The notes below the pieces were generated by a model, which did no database searches, had not been told where the DNA came from, and saw only the letters and a program-made list of their open reading frames with translations. From Marinobacter sp. SS5-14b (GTDB lineage Bacteria > Pseudomonadota > Gammaproteobacteria > Pseudomonadales > Oleiphilaceae): DNA of 64,000 bases. This document shows positions 51,108 through 62,930 of this stretch, piece after piece; positions within the stretch are counted from its first letter, which is position 1; each line of letters begins with the position of its first letter. The stretch lies in assembly GCF_030541005.1 (NCBI RefSeq), contig NZ_JASSVM010000002.1, positions 124,001-188,000 on the forward strand, written 5' to 3'. Position numbers and translations under genes: made by a program.

Positions 51108-53870
51108 TTACTGACAGGCTTCGCAGTCTGGCTCGTCGATGCTGCACACTTGCGGCTGTGGCGCGGCTACCGGGGCGCTTTTTTCGGCGCCGGTGGCACC
51201 CAGAGAGCGCAGGTAATAGGTGGTTTTCAAACCGCGTTCCCAGGCCAGTTGGTACAGGGCATCGAGCTTTTTGCCGTTGGGTTCGGCCATGTACAGGTTC
51301 AGGCTCTGGGCCTGGTCCAGCCACTTCTGGCGTCTTGCGGCGGCTTCCACCAGCCAGCGGGCGTCGATTTCAAAGGCGGTGGCGTAGCGGGCTTTCAGTA
51401 CCGCTGGGATGCGGTCGATCTGTTGCACGCTGCCGTCGAAGTATTTGAGGTCGTTGACCATCACGTTGTCCCACAGGCCTTCGGCCTTGAGATCGCGCAC
51501 CAGGGACGGGTTGACCACGGTGAACTCGCCGGAGAGGTTCGATTTGACGAAAAGATTCTGGTACGCCGGCTCGATAGACTGGGATACGCCGACAATGTTG
51601 GAGATGGTTGCCGTGGGCGCGATGGCCATCACGTTGCTGTTGCGCATGCCGTGTTTGGCGATGAGCTCGCGCACCGGAGTCCAGTCCAGACGGCTGTTGG
51701 TGTTGACAGAAAAGTCCCCTTCCCGGCGGTTGTCTTTCAGCAGGTTGAGGGAATCGATGGGCAGGATGCCCTGATGCCACAGGGAGCCTTCGTAACTTTC
51801 ATAGGCGCCGCGCTCGCCGGCCAGGTTGGCCGAGGCGCGCAGGGCAAAGTAGCTGAGTTGCTCCATGGCGACGTCAGCGAACTCGACTGCTTCCGGGCTG
51901 GTGTAAGGCAGGCCGAGTTGGTAGAGCGCGTCCTGGAAACCCATTACACCCAGGCCTACCGGGCGGTGTTTGAGGTTTGAGTTTTTGGCCTGGGGCACGG
52001 CGTAGAAGTTGATGTCGATAACGTTATCGAGCATGCGCACGGCAGTGTTGACGGTGCGTTCCAGGCGCTGCACGTCCAGCTCGCCGTTGTGGATGTGAGC
52101 CGCCAGGTTAACGGAACCCAGGTTACACACGGCGATTTCATCGACGCTGGTGTTCAGGGTGATTTCGGTACACAGGTTGGAGCTGTGCACCACGCCTTGA
52201 TGCTGCTGCGGTGAGCGCAGGTTGCAGGGGTCTTTGAAGGTGATCCAGGGGTGGCCGGTTTCAAACAGCACGGTCAGCATTTTCCGCCACAGCTGTTTGG
52301 CGGGGATTTTTTTGAACAGTTTGATTTTGCCCTGCTCCGCCAGCGCTTCGTAATGCTCGTAGCGTTCCCGGAAGGCATTGCCGTACAGGTCGTGCAGGTC
52401 TGGCGCATCGCTTGGGGAGAACAGGGTCCAGTCCCGGTCTTCGCGCATGCGTTCGATCAGCAAATCCGGCACCCAGTTGGCGGTGTTCATGTCGTGGGTG
52501 CGGCGGCGCTCATCCCCGGTGTTTTTGCGCAGCTCCAGGAATTCCTCGATGTCCAGGTGCCAGCTTTCCAGATAGGCGCACACCGCGCCCTTGCGCTTGC
52601 CGCCCTGATTGACCGCCACCGCGGTGTCGTTGACCACTTTCAGGAAGGGCACCACGCCCTGGCTCTGGCCGTTGGTGCCTTTGATATGAGAGCCCAGTGC
52701 CCGCACCGGGGTCCAGTCGTTGCCCAGGCCGCCGGCCCATTTCGACAACAGGGCGTTGTCTTTGATGGCGCCGTAGATGCCTTCCAGGTCATCGCCCACG
52801 GTGGTCAGGTAGCAGGACGACAGCTGGGAATGGCGGGTGCCGCTGTTGAACAGGGTGGGTGTGCTGGCCATGTAATCAAAGCTGGACAGCAGGTTGTAGA
52901 ATTCGATGGCACGGGCATTGGGGTCGTCTTCTCGCAGGGCAAGGCCCATGGCCACTCGCATGAAGAACACCTGGGGCAGCTCAAGGCGGGCGCCATTCCA
53001 GTGCAGGAAATACCGGTCGTAGAGGGTTTGCAGGCCCAGGAAGCCGAACTGCAGGTCCTGCTCCGATTTGATGGCCGCGCCCAGGCGCTCCAGATCGAAC
53101 GCAGCCATGGCTTCGTCCAGTAGCTCGTAGCGAATGCCGGCGGCAATAAAGGCTTTCAGGGCTTTTGGATAAACCTCTGCCAGCGGCTGATTGCGGGGCA
53201 GGTCCAGCGCTTCGGCATTTTCCAGGCGCAGCTGTTCCAGCAACAGACGGGCAGTGACCGCGCTGTAGTCCGGCTCCTGTTCGATGCGGCCGCGGGCGGT
53301 CATGATCAGGGCAGAGACCACTTCGGTTTCGGCAATGCCGTCGTACAGATTGCGCAGGGCTTCGTCCACCAGAGACGCGCCATCAATGCCTTCCAGCCCG
53401 GTGGCGGCCTGCTCCACCTGCAGTTTCATCAGGCCCAGGTCCAGCGGTGCCAGGCTGCCATCGGCCTTTTTCACGGTCAGGTGTGGGTGGGCTTCCATCG
53501 GCTCATCCACCGCTCGCTGGCGAGCGTGTTCTTCCCGGTACAGCACGTAGGCCCGGGCTACTTTCTGCTCTTCAGCCCGCATCAGGGCCAGTTCTACCTG
53601 GTCCTGGATGTCTTCGATATGCACTTTGCCGCCGGCTTGCAGGCGACGGCTGATGGCCTGCACCACCTGGTCGGTCACCCGGTGTACGGCGTCGTTGATG
53701 CGGGCAGAGCCAGCGGCTTTATCGCCTTCAACGGCAAGAAAAGCCTTGGTGACGGCCACGCCAATCTTGGAAGGATTGAATCCAACCAGGGTGCCGTTGC
53801 GTTTAATCACCTGCAGGGATTGGGTGTCGGTAGAAGTAGCCGGGGATTCGGCCAGAGCGGTAGCAGACAT
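51108..53870 (-). CDS. nrdA: Ribonucleoside-diphosphate reductase, alpha subunit (class Ia)
   Basis: A 920-residue catalytic subunit. The N-terminus has an ATP-cone (VIKRNGTLVGFNPSKI) and a second cone-like region (VKKADGSLAPLDLGLMKL), as in pseudomonad NrdA. The active-site set is present: SSCYLTT, NLCTEI (Asn, Cys and Glu), VCNLGS, the radical-relay Tyr pair in TTYYLRS, and C-terminal CEAC redox cysteines. ATG 53870 has AGGAG six bases upstream. The 5' leader carries a cobalamin riboswitch, and two NrdR boxes lie further upstream. Confidence 0.95.
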   Translation of the reverse strand: MSATALAESPATSTDTQSLQVIKRNGTLVGFNPSKIGVAVTKAFLAVEGDKAAGSARINDAVHRVTDQVVQAISRRLQAGGKVHIEDIQDQVELALMRAEEQKVARAYVLYREEHARQRAVDEPMEAHPHLTVKKADGSLAPLDLGLMKLQVEQAATGLEGIDGASLVDEALRNLYDGIAETEVVSALIMTARGRIEQEPDYSAVTARLLLEQLRLENAEALDLPRNQPLAEVYPKALKAFIAAGIRYELLDEAMAAFDLERLGAAIKSEQDLQFGFLGLQTLYDRYFLHWNGARLELPQVFFMRVAMGLALREDDPNARAIEFYNLLSSFDYMASTPTLFNSGTRHSQLSSCYLTTVGDDLEGIYGAIKDNALLSKWAGGLGNDWTPVRALGSHIKGTNGQSQGVVPFLKVVNDTAVAVNQGGKRKGAVCAYLESWHLDIEEFLELRKNTGDERRRTHDMNTANWVPDLLIERMREDRDWTLFSPSDAPDLHDLYGNAFRERYEHYEALAEQGKIKLFKKIPAKQLWRKMLTVLFETGHPWITFKDPCNLRSPQQHQGVVHSSNLCTEITLNTSVDEIAVCNLGSVNLAAHIHNGELDVQRLERTVNTAVRMLDNVIDINFYAVPQAKNSNLKHRPVGLGVMGFQDALYQLGLPYTSPEAVEFADVAMEQLSYFALRASANLAGERGAYESYEGSLWHQGILPIDSLNLLKDNRREGDFSVNTNSRLDWTPVRELIAKHGMRNSNVMAIAPTATISNIVGVSQSIEPAYQNLFVKSNLSGEFTVVNPSLVRDLKAEGLWDNVMVNDLKYFDGSVQQIDRIPAVLKARYATAFEIDARWLVEAAARRQKWLDQAQSLNLYMAEPNGKKLDALYQLAWERGLKTTYYLRSLGATGAEKSAPVAAPQPQVCSIDEPDCEACQ

Positions 53871-53905
53871 TGTGTTCTCCTGAAGTCGCGTCAGATTCCA
53901 TTTAG

Positions 53906-53982
53906 CCTTCGCGAATGCAGGAGCACACCGTGCCCGGAGCCCGGGCAGGGATAACCGATCTGCTCACCTTAGGTCGCGAAGG
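53906..53982 (-). promoter_or_regulatory. Candidate expression platform of the cobalamin riboswitch
   Basis: Between the aptamer and the nrdA ribosome site the RNA can form a long-range stem, CCUUCGCGA (53982 to 53974) with UCGCGAAGG (53914 to 53906). A perfect 7-bp hairpin (TGCCCGG/CCGGGCA, 53931-53947) lies inside it. Such alternatives could couple aptamer state to access of the ribosome site at 53878-53882. No T tract is present, which favours translational control. Confidence 0.45.
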
Positions 53983-53994
53983 TGCAGTGCTGTT

Positions 53995-54150
53995 TCCTCG
54001 GCAGGTCTTCGGACTCAGGGGCGTGAATCGTAAGATTCGGCCTTGCGTGGCGACTTCCCGGTGTTACCCAGTGTCTCTTTGCCACGCTTGTTCCCCAATA
54101 CCGCTGCGCGTCAGTTCCGGATTCTCACCGGATTCCCGACTACCCTATGT
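53995..54150 (-). ncRNA. Cobalamin riboswitch upstream of nrdAB
   Basis: Read on the minus strand, the leader shows the B12 aptamer hallmarks in order: GGGAATCCGGTGAGAATCCGG, then CTGACGCGCAGCGGTA, then GACACTGGG...ACACCGGGAAGTCGCC, and finally GAGTCCGAAGACCTGCC. These match the conserved core of cobalamin riboswitches. It would repress the B12-independent class Ia enzyme when adenosylcobalamin is available. Confidence 0.92.
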
Positions 54151-54171
54151 GGTTCGATGATCAGAGAATGA

Positions 54172-54187
54172 TCACAACATATGGTAG
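54172..54187 (-). promoter_or_regulatory. NrdR box 1 (proximal)
   Basis: On the minus strand CTACCATATGTTGTGA matches about 11 of 16 positions of the NrdR consensus (ACACWATATWTWGTGT). It lies 16 bases from box 2, the spacing usual for NrdR tandem sites. Confidence 0.65.
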
Positions 54188-54203
54188 TCAACCAAGGATT
54201 TCG

Positions 54204-54219
54204 CCACTATATACGGAGT
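54204..54219 (-). promoter_or_regulatory. NrdR box 2 (distal)
   Basis: On the minus strand ACTCCGTATATAGTGG matches about 12 of 16 positions of the NrdR consensus. Start-to-start distance from box 1 is 32 bases, three helical turns. Confidence 0.65.
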
Positions 54220-54296
54220 TAAAATCGGTGACAAGGCACTTTCGGCACAGCGTCATGTCTGAAGGTGAAGACTCTGTTCAGCAACGGGAGCTCACG

Positions 54297-55022
54297 GTGA
54301 AACGCTCAATTCAGCTTAAATCGGTTATCACGCTGCTGTGGTTTGGCCTGGCCAGCCCGTCGGTCCTGGCCGAGGAACCGCTGCTGCCGGCCTTCTCCAG
54401 TATGGTGTCTCTGGCCGACGGCTGGGAGCCGCTGGAATTCCCGCGCATTGACCAGCACACCCGCTATGAGCTGGTCACCGATGACGGTGTGCAGGTGGTC
54501 AAAGCCACCGTCGACGGCAGTGCCTCTGGCCTGATTGCCCGGGTGGCGCTGGAGCCAGGTGATGCCCTGCTGCTGCGCTGGCAGTGGAAGGTGTCGAATG
54601 TATTCGAGAAGGGCGACGCACGCACCAAGGCCGGCGATGACTACCCCGCCCGCATCTACGTAGCGTTTGAGTTTCAGCCTGAAAAGGCCGAGTTCTTTGA
54701 GCGTGCGAAACGCATAACGGTTGAGGTGATGTTTGGCGAAAGCCTGCCCGGCAATGCCCTCAACTACATCTGGGCCAACCGCTTGCCAGAGCAGACCTTC
54801 ATTGCCAATGCCTTCACCGATCAGACCATGATGGTGGCGGTCAATTCCGGTTCAGAACAGGTTGGTCAGTGGGTAACGGTAGAACGGGACATAGTGGCGG
54901 ACTACCGCGAAGCCTTTGGCGAGGAGCCACCCCGCATTATGGGCGTTGCCATTATGTCGGATGCCGACAATACCGGGGAGCGGGCACAGGCGTGGTATCG
55001 GGATGTGGAGTTGATCCAATAA
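54297..55022 (+). CDS. Exported DUF3047-like protein
   Basis: A 241-residue protein with a signal peptide (SVITLLWFGLASPSVLA). The mature part is beta-rich with LLLRWQWKVSNVFEKGD, DDYPARIYVAFEF, NYIWANRLPEQ and ERDIVADYREAFGEEPPRIMGVAIMSDADNTGE. These are the landmarks of DUF3047 proteins, which are of unknown function. GTG 54297 with GGGAG six bases upstream is preferred to the open frame that begins at 54147 within the nrd regulatory region. It probably acts in the periplasm. It converges with the binding-protein gene 25 bases away. Confidence 0.7.
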   Translation: MKRSIQLKSVITLLWFGLASPSVLAEEPLLPAFSSMVSLADGWEPLEFPRIDQHTRYELVTDDGVQVVKATVDGSASGLIARVALEPGDALLLRWQWKVSNVFEKGDARTKAGDDYPARIYVAFEFQPEKAEFFERAKRITVEVMFGESLPGNALNYIWANRLPEQTFIANAFTDQTMMVAVNSGSEQVGQWVTVERDIVADYREAFGEEPPRIMGVAIMSDADNTGERAQAWYRDVELIQ

Positions 55023-55047
55023 CGCACACCTGCCCGTTAATCTCGGA

Positions 55048-55884
55048 CTAGGGCAGCTCCTCAGGAAAACCGGGGATAATAAAAGTATTTCCCAATCGCC
55101 GCACGGGTGGCACTTCGCCACGCTCGGCCAGGCGCATGTATGCTTCATCAAAGGCATCGCGCAGAATGCTGGCTCTGGGGCTGGCGAGCGAGAACATCCA
55201 GGCGGCGTTGCGGCTTCGGACTTCGGATTCACGAATCACCGCGTCCGCTGGCCGCGTTAACACTTCACGCACAGGTTGGCGATAATCCAGCAGGTAATCA
55301 CCCCGCCGGCGCTTCAGCATATCCACGGCCGAACGGTGGTTGGGCGCCTCGGTAATGCGGATGTCTGACTGATCTTCCAGCCAGCCGCGAAAGCCACCGT
55401 AAGTGTAGCCACCGATCAGAATGACAATTTTTCCGTGCAGTTGATCGATGTGGTTCAGGGGCGGGGCGTCTTCGCGATACCAGGCGCTTAGCTCTACCGG
55501 AAGCGGGCTGATCCAGCTTTCCAGAACATCCTCCATCAATACCGGCGTTGCAGACAAGCCCAACCAGAGATCCACCGTGCCGTTTTTCAGATACAGATAC
55601 GTTCGTGCAACCGGCAAGTAAATAAACTCGAGGTCGTATCCGGCTTCTTCCGCCACTTTTCTGGTGATGTCGACGAACTCACCTGCAGGCTCGCCATTCG
55701 CGTTGCGGTAGGTAATGGGTGGAAACTCAACATACGCAATCCGAACCACCGCGTTGCTGCCCTCGCCCTGCTCTGCGGCGTAAAGCCCGGAGGAACCAAG
55801 CACGAAAATCAGAAGGATAAAAAACCCCGCGAGTGCCAGTGCACTGCGGGGTCTACCTGAGTATTGGGGGCGGCAACGGCGCAT
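55048..55884 (-). CDS. Periplasmic amino-acid-type substrate-binding protein (SBP_bac_3)
   Basis: A 278-residue protein with a signal peptide (ALALAGFFILLIFVLGSSGLYA) and the type II binding fold: VRIAYVEFPPITYRNANGEP, GEFVDITRKVAEEAGYD, LYLKNGTVDLWLGLSATP, HGKIVILIGGYTYGG and ASPRASILRDAFDEAY. No ABC transporter genes are adjacent, so it may serve a remote system or act as a sensor. A strong terminator-like hairpin with T6 lies inside the signal-peptide codons (55819-55852). Confidence 0.8.
   Translation of the reverse strand: MRRCRPQYSGRPRSALALAGFFILLIFVLGSSGLYAAEQGEGSNAVVRIAYVEFPPITYRNANGEPAGEFVDITRKVAEEAGYDLEFIYLPVARTYLYLKNGTVDLWLGLSATPVLMEDVLESWISPLPVELSAWYREDAPPLNHIDQLHGKIVILIGGYTYGGFRGWLEDQSDIRITEAPNHRSAVDMLKRRRGDYLLDYRQPVREVLTRPADAVIRESEVRSRNAAWMFSLASPRASILRDAFDEAYMRLAERGEVPPVRRLGNTFIIPGFPEELP
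55819..55852 (-). terminator. Terminator-like hairpin inside the signal-peptide coding region
   Basis: On the minus strand ACCCCGC-AGTGC pairs with GCACT-C-GCGGGGT, followed by T6, within codons 11-22 of the binding-protein gene. It has the form of an intrinsic terminator but lies within an otherwise intact reading frame. Confidence 0.5.
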
Positions 55885-55965
55885 GAATGTCGCTTTCGTT
55901 GTGTATGTGTTTAAAGCTTAACAGATACCCGAAAAACTGTGCGGACAAACACAAAATTTCTTGTC

Positions 55966-57471
55966 TCAGAACGCGTGGGTAACCATATACAGACCCACGC
56001 CACCCATCACAACCGTGTAAGGAAAAGCCATAATCACCATTTTTCCATAGGACAATCGCACCAGCGGCGCAATCGCAGAGGTCAGCAGGAACAAAAACGC
56101 GGCCTGACCATTGGGCGTTGCTACGCTGGGCAGATTGGTGCCTGTGTTAATGGCAACAGCGAGAGTCTGGAAGTGCTCATAACTGATGCTGCCGGAATCC
56201 AGGGCCTGCTTCACTTCACTGATATACACCGTTGCCACAAACACGTTATCGCTGATCATCGACAACAACCCGTTAGCAATGAAGAACATACCCGGCTGCT
56301 GCCCTTCCGGCAGGCTGAGGACGTAGTCGATAATGGGCTTGAACAAATGCTGCTCATGGATCACCGCAACCACTGCGAAAAAGACCACCAGCAGCGACGT
56401 AAAGGGCAGGGATTCCTGGAAGGCCTTGCCAATCTGGTGCTCATCAATCACACCGGTGAAGGAGGTGATCAAGATGATCACCAGCAAGCCGATCAGCCCC
56501 ACTTCGGCAATATGAAAGGCCAGGCCCAACACCAGAATAACCGCAGCCGCAGCCTGCACCCACAGTGCGGCTTTGTCCGACTTGGTACGGCTGGTGCGCT
56601 CATTCTCGGCAAATTCTTCCAGAACCTGGCGTACGGGTTTCGGCAGACGGCCGCCATAGCCAAACCAGCGCAATTTTTCCAGGGCCCAGCAGGTACACAG
56701 GCCGGCGATCAACACCGGAATACTGACCGGGGCCATGTGCAGAAAGAAGCCTACAAAGTCCCAACCCACCACTTTGGCGATCAGCAGATTCTGGGGCTCG
56801 CCCACCATGGTGGCGACGCCACCCAAGGCCGTGCCGATGGCGCCGTGCATCAGCAGACTGCGCAGGAAGGCCCGGAAGTTCTCCAGATCTTCCCGGTGCA
56901 GCTCAACCACTTCCGCATCGCTGCTGGCGTTGTGGTCCTTCTGCTGATAACCCTTGCCGGAAGCCACTTTGTGGTAAACCGAGAAAAAGCCCACGGCCAC
57001 GCTGATGATCACCGCCGTGACGGTGAGCGCATCCAGAAAGGCGGACAATAACGCCGCGGCACTGCAGAACAGCAGTGAAAGAGCCGATTTGGAGCGCACG
57101 CCCACGAGTATCTGGGTGAAGGTCACCAGCAGCAGCTCTTTCATGAAATAGATGCCCGCCACCATGAACATCAGCAGCAGAATAACCGGGAAGTTGATCA
57201 GCACCTCGTGATAGACCGCATCGGCGGTTGTCAGGCCAATCAGCAAGGCCTCCACCGCGAGCAGCCCGCCGGGCAACAGGGGGTAACACTTCAGGGCCAT
57301 GGCCAGGGTAAAGATAAACTCGGCAATCAGCAGCCAGCCGGCGACGCCCGGCCCGAAGGCGTACATAACCAGAGGATTGGCAACCAGAAACAACAATATA
57401 ACCTGTTTGTACCAAACAGGTGCGTTGCCAAGAAAGTTGTTCGTAAAACCGGAAAACACGGAATTGGGCAT
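55966..57471 (-). CDS. nhaB: Na+/H+ antiporter NhaB
   Basis: A 501-residue membrane protein with about 12 helices, close to the usual NhaB length. Recognisable stretches are [19 protein letters not shown] at the N-terminus, [43 protein letters not shown] and [23 protein letters not shown]. It exports sodium in exchange for protons and suits a marine, salt-exposed lifestyle alongside the betaine genes. It appears to be a single-gene transcript. Confidence 0.95.
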   Translation of the reverse strand: MPNSVFSGFTNNFLGNAPVWYKQVILLFLVANPLVMYAFGPGVAGWLLIAEFIFTLAMALKCYPLLPGGLLAVEALLIGLTTADAVYHEVLINFPVILLLMFMVAGIYFMKELLLVTFTQILVGVRSKSALSLLFCSAAALLSAFLDALTVTAVIISVAVGFFSVYHKVASGKGYQQKDHNASSDAEVVELHREDLENFRAFLRSLLMHGAIGTALGGVATMVGEPQNLLIAKVVGWDFVGFFLHMAPVSIPVLIAGLCTCWALEKLRWFGYGGRLPKPVRQVLEEFAENERTSRTKSDKAALWVQAAAAVILVLGLAFHIAEVGLIGLLVIILITSFTGVIDEHQIGKAFQESLPFTSLLVVFFAVVAVIHEQHLFKPIIDYVLSLPEGQQPGMFFIANGLLSMISDNVFVATVYISEVKQALDSGSISYEHFQTLAVAINTGTNLPSVATPNGQAAFLFLLTSAIAPLVRLSYGKMVIMAFPYTVVMGGVGLYMVTHAF

Positions 57472-57644
57472 TGCTGGTATCTTCTGAAGGTGGTCGCCGG
57501 GAAGCCTACGGCATTAAGCCGATATCTTCCTTGATATTTGTGCCCGGGGTAATGACTCGAAAGTGGTAGCAAGGTCCGCACTCAGGCCTTTTAGAAAGTC
57601 TCCAATACACTATTGCGACTGGAGGCTACCCTGACCCGTTCGGA

Positions 57645-59477
57645 CTATTCCACCGTCACACTTTTTGCCAGATTCCGGGGCTGATCCACATCGGTGCCCT
57701 TGAGCACAGCAACATGGTATGACAGCAATTGCAGAGGCACGGTATAAACGATCGGCGCGGTAATCTCGTGGACCGACGGAATCTGCATCACATGGATGCC
57801 CTCCTCCGGTTTCACATCCGCCGCCTTGTCGGCAAAAACAAACAGTTCACCGCCACGGGCACGAACTTCTTCCAGGTTGGATTTGAGTTTTTCCACCAGG
57901 TCGTTATTCGGCGCAACCGTCACCACCGGCATTTCGCTGTCGACCAGCGCCAGCGGGCCGTGCTTAAGCTCACCGGCCGGATAGGCTTCGGCGTGGATGT
58001 AAGAGATTTCCTTTAACTTCAGAGCTCCTTCCATGGCCACCGGATACTGGGAGCCACGGCCCAGGAACAGGCTGTGATTCTTGTCCATGAAGGCCTTGGA
58101 CATTTCTTCAATTTCGCCATCCAGTGCCAGTACATCATTCACCTGGCCCGGGACCAGATGCAGTGCTTTTACGATCTCGGCCTCCTTTTCTTCACTCAAG
58201 CCATTGTGGCGAGCCAGAGCCAAAGTGAAGATCAGCAGTGCGGTCAACTGCGTGGTGAACGCTTTGGTGGATGCGACACCGATCTCAGGGCCGGCCTGAG
58301 TCATGATGACCAGATCGGATTCGCGTACCAGAGTGCTGCCCGGAACATTGCAGATGGCAAGTGCCGCGCGGAAACCTGCTTTTTGTGCCTGACGCAAAGC
58401 CGCCAGGGTGTCAGCCGTTTCACCGGACTGTGAAATGCACAGAAACAGGGTGTCCGGCTGGATAACGTGTTTGCGGTAACGGAACTCGGAGGCTACCTCT
58501 ACTGAGCAAGGCACGCCGGCCAGTTCCTCGATCCAGTAGCGGGCTACCATGCCTGCATGGTAGGACGTGCCGCAGGCAATGATCTGCACGTGGCGTACGT
58601 TTTCGAGCAGGTTGGCTGCGTCGGTACCCAGCGCCTGCTCCAGCACCCGGCTGTTGGTGATCCGGCCTTCCATGGTGGCCTTGATGACTTTCGGCTGTTC
58701 GTAGATTTCCTTCAGCATGTAGTGGCGGTATTCGCCTTTATCGGCAGAATCAGCACCATGCTCGAACCGGGTAATGGCTCGTTCAACCGCTTTGCCGTCA
58801 CGGTCGTGAATCTCGATCTTATCTTTGCGGATGTCGGCAATATCGCCTTCTTCAAGGAACATGAACCGGTCAGTAACCGGCAACAGGGCCAGCTGGTCCG
58901 ACGCAATGAAGTTCTCGCCAATGCCCACGCCAACGACCAACGGGCTGCCTTCACGGGAGACCACCAGGTGATCCGGTTCATCCGCGTGCACGACGGCCAG
59001 AGCGTATGCGCCACGCAGGCGGGTGATGGCCGTTTTCACCGCGTTATAGAGGTCACCGCCGGCCTTGTAGTGCTTACCGATCAGGTGGGCCACCACTTCG
59101 GTATCGGTCTGGGAGGTAAACTCAAAGCCTTCAGCTTTCAGCTCTTCCCGAAGTTCCTGATAGTTTTCGATGATGCCGTTATGAACGATCGCCAGCCGGT
59201 CACCTGACATGTGTGGATGGGCATTGAGTTGCGACGGCTCGCCGTGGGTGGCCCAGCGGGTGTGGGCGATACCCAGGTTTCCACTGAGCGGGCTGGTGCC
59301 GATGGCTTCAGCGAGTGCCGCAACCTTGCCGAGTTCCCGGGCACGCTGTACCTGGTTATCAGCATTGATAACGGCCATGCCAGCGGAGTCATAGCCCCGG
59401 TACTCAAGGCGGCGCAGGCCTTCCAGCAAAATACCCTGGACATCCCGTTCTGATACCGCTCCTACAATCCCACACAT
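57645..59477 (-). CDS. glmS: Glutamine-fructose-6-phosphate aminotransferase
   Basis: A 610-residue enzyme. MCGIVGAV gives the N-terminal nucleophile Cys2 of the glutaminase domain. Two SIS domains follow ([20 protein letters not shown] and [38 protein letters not shown]), and the C-terminus is NLAKSVTVE. It makes glucosamine-6-phosphate for peptidoglycan and LPS. It follows glmU with a 29-base gap, the usual atp-glmU-glmS order in gammaproteobacteria. No Gram-positive-type glmS ribozyme was seen in the gap, as expected for this group. Confidence 0.97.
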   Translation of the reverse strand: MCGIVGAVSERDVQGILLEGLRRLEYRGYDSAGMAVINADNQVQRARELGKVAALAEAIGTSPLSGNLGIAHTRWATHGEPSQLNAHPHMSGDRLAIVHNGIIENYQELREELKAEGFEFTSQTDTEVVAHLIGKHYKAGGDLYNAVKTAITRLRGAYALAVVHADEPDHLVVSREGSPLVVGVGIGENFIASDQLALLPVTDRFMFLEEGDIADIRKDKIEIHDRDGKAVERAITRFEHGADSADKGEYRHYMLKEIYEQPKVIKATMEGRITNSRVLEQALGTDAANLLENVRHVQIIACGTSYHAGMVARYWIEELAGVPCSVEVASEFRYRKHVIQPDTLFLCISQSGETADTLAALRQAQKAGFRAALAICNVPGSTLVRESDLVIMTQAGPEIGVASTKAFTTQLTALLIFTLALARHNGLSEEKEAEIVKALHLVPGQVNDVLALDGEIEEMSKAFMDKNHSLFLGRGSQYPVAMEGALKLKEISYIHAEAYPAGELKHGPLALVDSEMPVVTVAPNNDLVEKLKSNLEEVRARGGELFVFADKAADVKPEEGIHVMQIPSVHEITAPIVYTVPLQLLSYHVAVLKGTDVDQPRNLAKSVTVE

Positions 59478-59506
59478 GCTGTTTTCACCTGTTCGTTAAT
59501 CGGTCT

Positions 59507-60871
59507 TTACGCTTTTTTCGGCCGTTCCCAGCCGGCGATGTTTCGCTGTTTGCCCCGAGCGACGGCTAGCTCACTCCCGGATACATTCCGGGTGATGGTA
59601 GAGCCTGCCCCGATGGTTGCTTCCGCACCCACCGTCACCGGCGCCACCAGCGACGTGTTTGAGCCAACAAACACGCCATCGCCAAGCTCGGTTTGGTACT
59701 TGTTAACGCCATCATAGTTGCAGGTGATGGTGCCTGCACCCACATTCACATTACGGCCCAGAGAGGCATCACCTACATAACTCAGGTGGTTGATCTTACT
59801 GCCTTCGCCAACTACGGCTTTTTTGGTCTCGACAAAATTACCCACCTTGGTGTTGGCCGCCAACTCGGTGCCGGGGCGCAGCCGAGCAAAGGGGCCGATT
59901 TGGGCATTAGCGCCTATGGTGGCGCCATCGATCAGACTGTGGGCCTTGATCTCGGCCCCGTCAGCAATGGTGGCATCTTTGATCACACAGCCAGGTCCGA
60001 TGCTGACGTTACTGCCAAGCGATACACGGCCTTCAAACACGACGTTTATATCAATCCACAAGTCGTTGCCAATGGTCATCTCACCGCGCACATCAATTCT
60101 GGCCGGGTCCGCCAGGGTAGCGCCTTCCGTCATCAGCCACTCAGCCTGCTGACGCTGGTACCAACGCTCCAGCTCCGCCAGTTGCAAGCGGTTGTTCACG
60201 CCCTGGACTTCAAAAGGATTCAGCGGCTGCGATACAGTCACTGACAGGCCATGGTCTACCGCCATGGCGATAATATCGGTCAGGTAGTATTCGCCCTGGG
60301 CATTGCTGTTGGAGAGTGTGGGTAACCAGCTTTTCAGGTGGCGGGCAGACACAGCCAGAATGCCCGTGTTCACTTCCTTGATCTCGTGCTGTTCGGCGGT
60401 GGCATCTTTTTGCTCAACAATCGCCTGCACCTGGCCATCGGTATCCCGAACAATCCGGCCATAGCCGTGGGGGTTGTCCATGTCGACGGTCAGTAGCGCC
60501 AGATTACGGTCATCCAGATCACCAACCATGGCTTCCAGGGTGTCTTTGCGGGTCAGCGGCACGTCGCCGTAAAGGATCAACACCCGTGCGTCGTCCGGCA
60601 GGTCAGGCAGTGCCTGTGCGACCGCATGGCCGGTACCCAGCTGTTCTGTCTGTAACACCCAGTTTACCGTGGCATCGTCAAGCGATGCCCGGACCTGATC
60701 TGCGCCGTGGCCGATTACCGTGTGTATCTTTTCCGCACCCAGCTGCCGGGCTGTCTCAATCACATGATGCAGCATGGCCTTACCCGCAACGGGGTGCAGC
60801 ACCTTGGGCAGCGCGGACTTCATCCTTGAACCCTGGCCAGCCGCCAGGATGACAACGTGTAACGGACTCAT
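59507..60871 (-). CDS. glmU: Bifunctional GlcNAc-1-P uridyltransferase / GlcN-1-P acetyltransferase
   Basis: A 454-residue enzyme. The N-terminal uridyltransferase has [23 protein letters not shown], and the C-terminal left-handed beta helix has hexapeptide repeats ([35 protein letters not shown]). ATG 60871 is preferred over an upstream TTG frame at 60901, because homologous sequence begins [12 protein letters not shown]. It makes UDP-GlcNAc. It lies between atpC and glmS, and a terminator-like structure separates it from atpC. Confidence 0.97.
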   Translation of the reverse strand: MSPLHVVILAAGQGSRMKSALPKVLHPVAGKAMLHHVIETARQLGAEKIHTVIGHGADQVRASLDDATVNWVLQTEQLGTGHAVAQALPDLPDDARVLILYGDVPLTRKDTLEAMVGDLDDRNLALLTVDMDNPHGYGRIVRDTDGQVQAIVEQKDATAEQHEIKEVNTGILAVSARHLKSWLPTLSNSNAQGEYYLTDIIAMAVDHGLSVTVSQPLNPFEVQGVNNRLQLAELERWYQRQQAEWLMTEGATLADPARIDVRGEMTIGNDLWIDINVVFEGRVSLGSNVSIGPGCVIKDATIADGAEIKAHSLIDGATIGANAQIGPFARLRPGTELAANTKVGNFVETKKAVVGEGSKINHLSYVGDASLGRNVNVGAGTITCNYDGVNKYQTELGDGVFVGSNTSLVAPVTVGAEATIGAGSTITRNVSGSELAVARGKQRNIAGWERPKKA

Positions 60872-60904
60872 GGGGCAATCAGCTCCAAATTCGTTGTTCA
60901 ACTC

Positions 60905-60983
60905 AAAATAAAAAACCGCGTCCCGGTGAAAAGCTCTTTGTTTCCGATAGGAAACCCAGAGCCCTCCACCTGCGGATGCGGTT
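60905..60983 (-). terminator. Terminator-like structure between atpC and glmU
   Basis: On the minus strand AACCGCATCC pairs with GGACGCGGTT around an inner hairpin (GCTCT..GTTTCC / GGAAAC..AGAGC), followed by a T-rich run (plus-strand A tract at 60905-60915). It probably ends most atp operon transcripts. Confidence 0.65.
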
Positions 60984-61021
60984 CACTGTCAGGCCGGTCC
61001 GGGCACTGACGCAACGCCTGC

Positions 61022-61444
61022 TTATCGCAGGTTCTTGCGCAGTTTCTGGATAGTACGCAACTGAGCAGCGGCTTCTGCCAACTCTGCTGCGGCCCGGGAG
61101 TATTCAAACTCGCCTGTTTTGTTTGCCAGTGCCTTCTCGGCTTCCTTCTGGGCTTCCAGAGCTGCGGCTTCGTCTACATCTTTTGCACGAACCGCAGAGT
61201 CGGCCATCAGGGTCACCAGGTTAGGCTGCACTTCCAGATATCCTCCGGAAACGTACAGAATCTCCTCGGCGCCACCCTGTTTGATGATCCGCACTGCGCC
61301 AGGTTTGAGCGCAGATAACAGCGGAGCATGGCCAAACTGGATACCAAGCTCACCCTCGGTACCGGTGGCGATCAACATCTCCACCAGCCCGGAGTAAATT
61401 TTTTCCTCGGCACTTACGACGTCACAATGTACGGTCATAGCCAT
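61022..61444 (-). CDS. atpC: ATP synthase epsilon subunit
   Basis: A 140-residue protein with the epsilon N-terminal beta sandwich ([31 protein letters not shown]) and a C-terminal helical pair. It is the central-stalk subunit that joins gamma and regulates F1. It is the last gene of the atp operon, following atpD by 37 bases. Confidence 0.97.
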   Translation of the reverse strand: MAMTVHCDVVSAEEKIYSGLVEMLIATGTEGELGIQFGHAPLLSALKPGAVRIIKQGGAEEILYVSGGYLEVQPNLVTLMADSAVRAKDVDEAAALEAQKEAEKALANKTGEFEYSRAAAELAEAAAQLRTIQKLRKNLR

Positions 61445-61481
61445 TTCTTACGCCTCTTGGGTCCGAAAGGAAAGAAGGTGT

Positions 61482-62900
<1,419 letters not shown>

Positions 62901-62930
62901 TCAATAAAACCAGTAGGTTTGTGAGCGCTA

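Noticed and set aside
57478..57644. A ribozyme or riboswitch near glmS
   Set aside because: The leader between glmU and glmS is only 29 bases, and the region after glmS shows no recognisable structured RNA.
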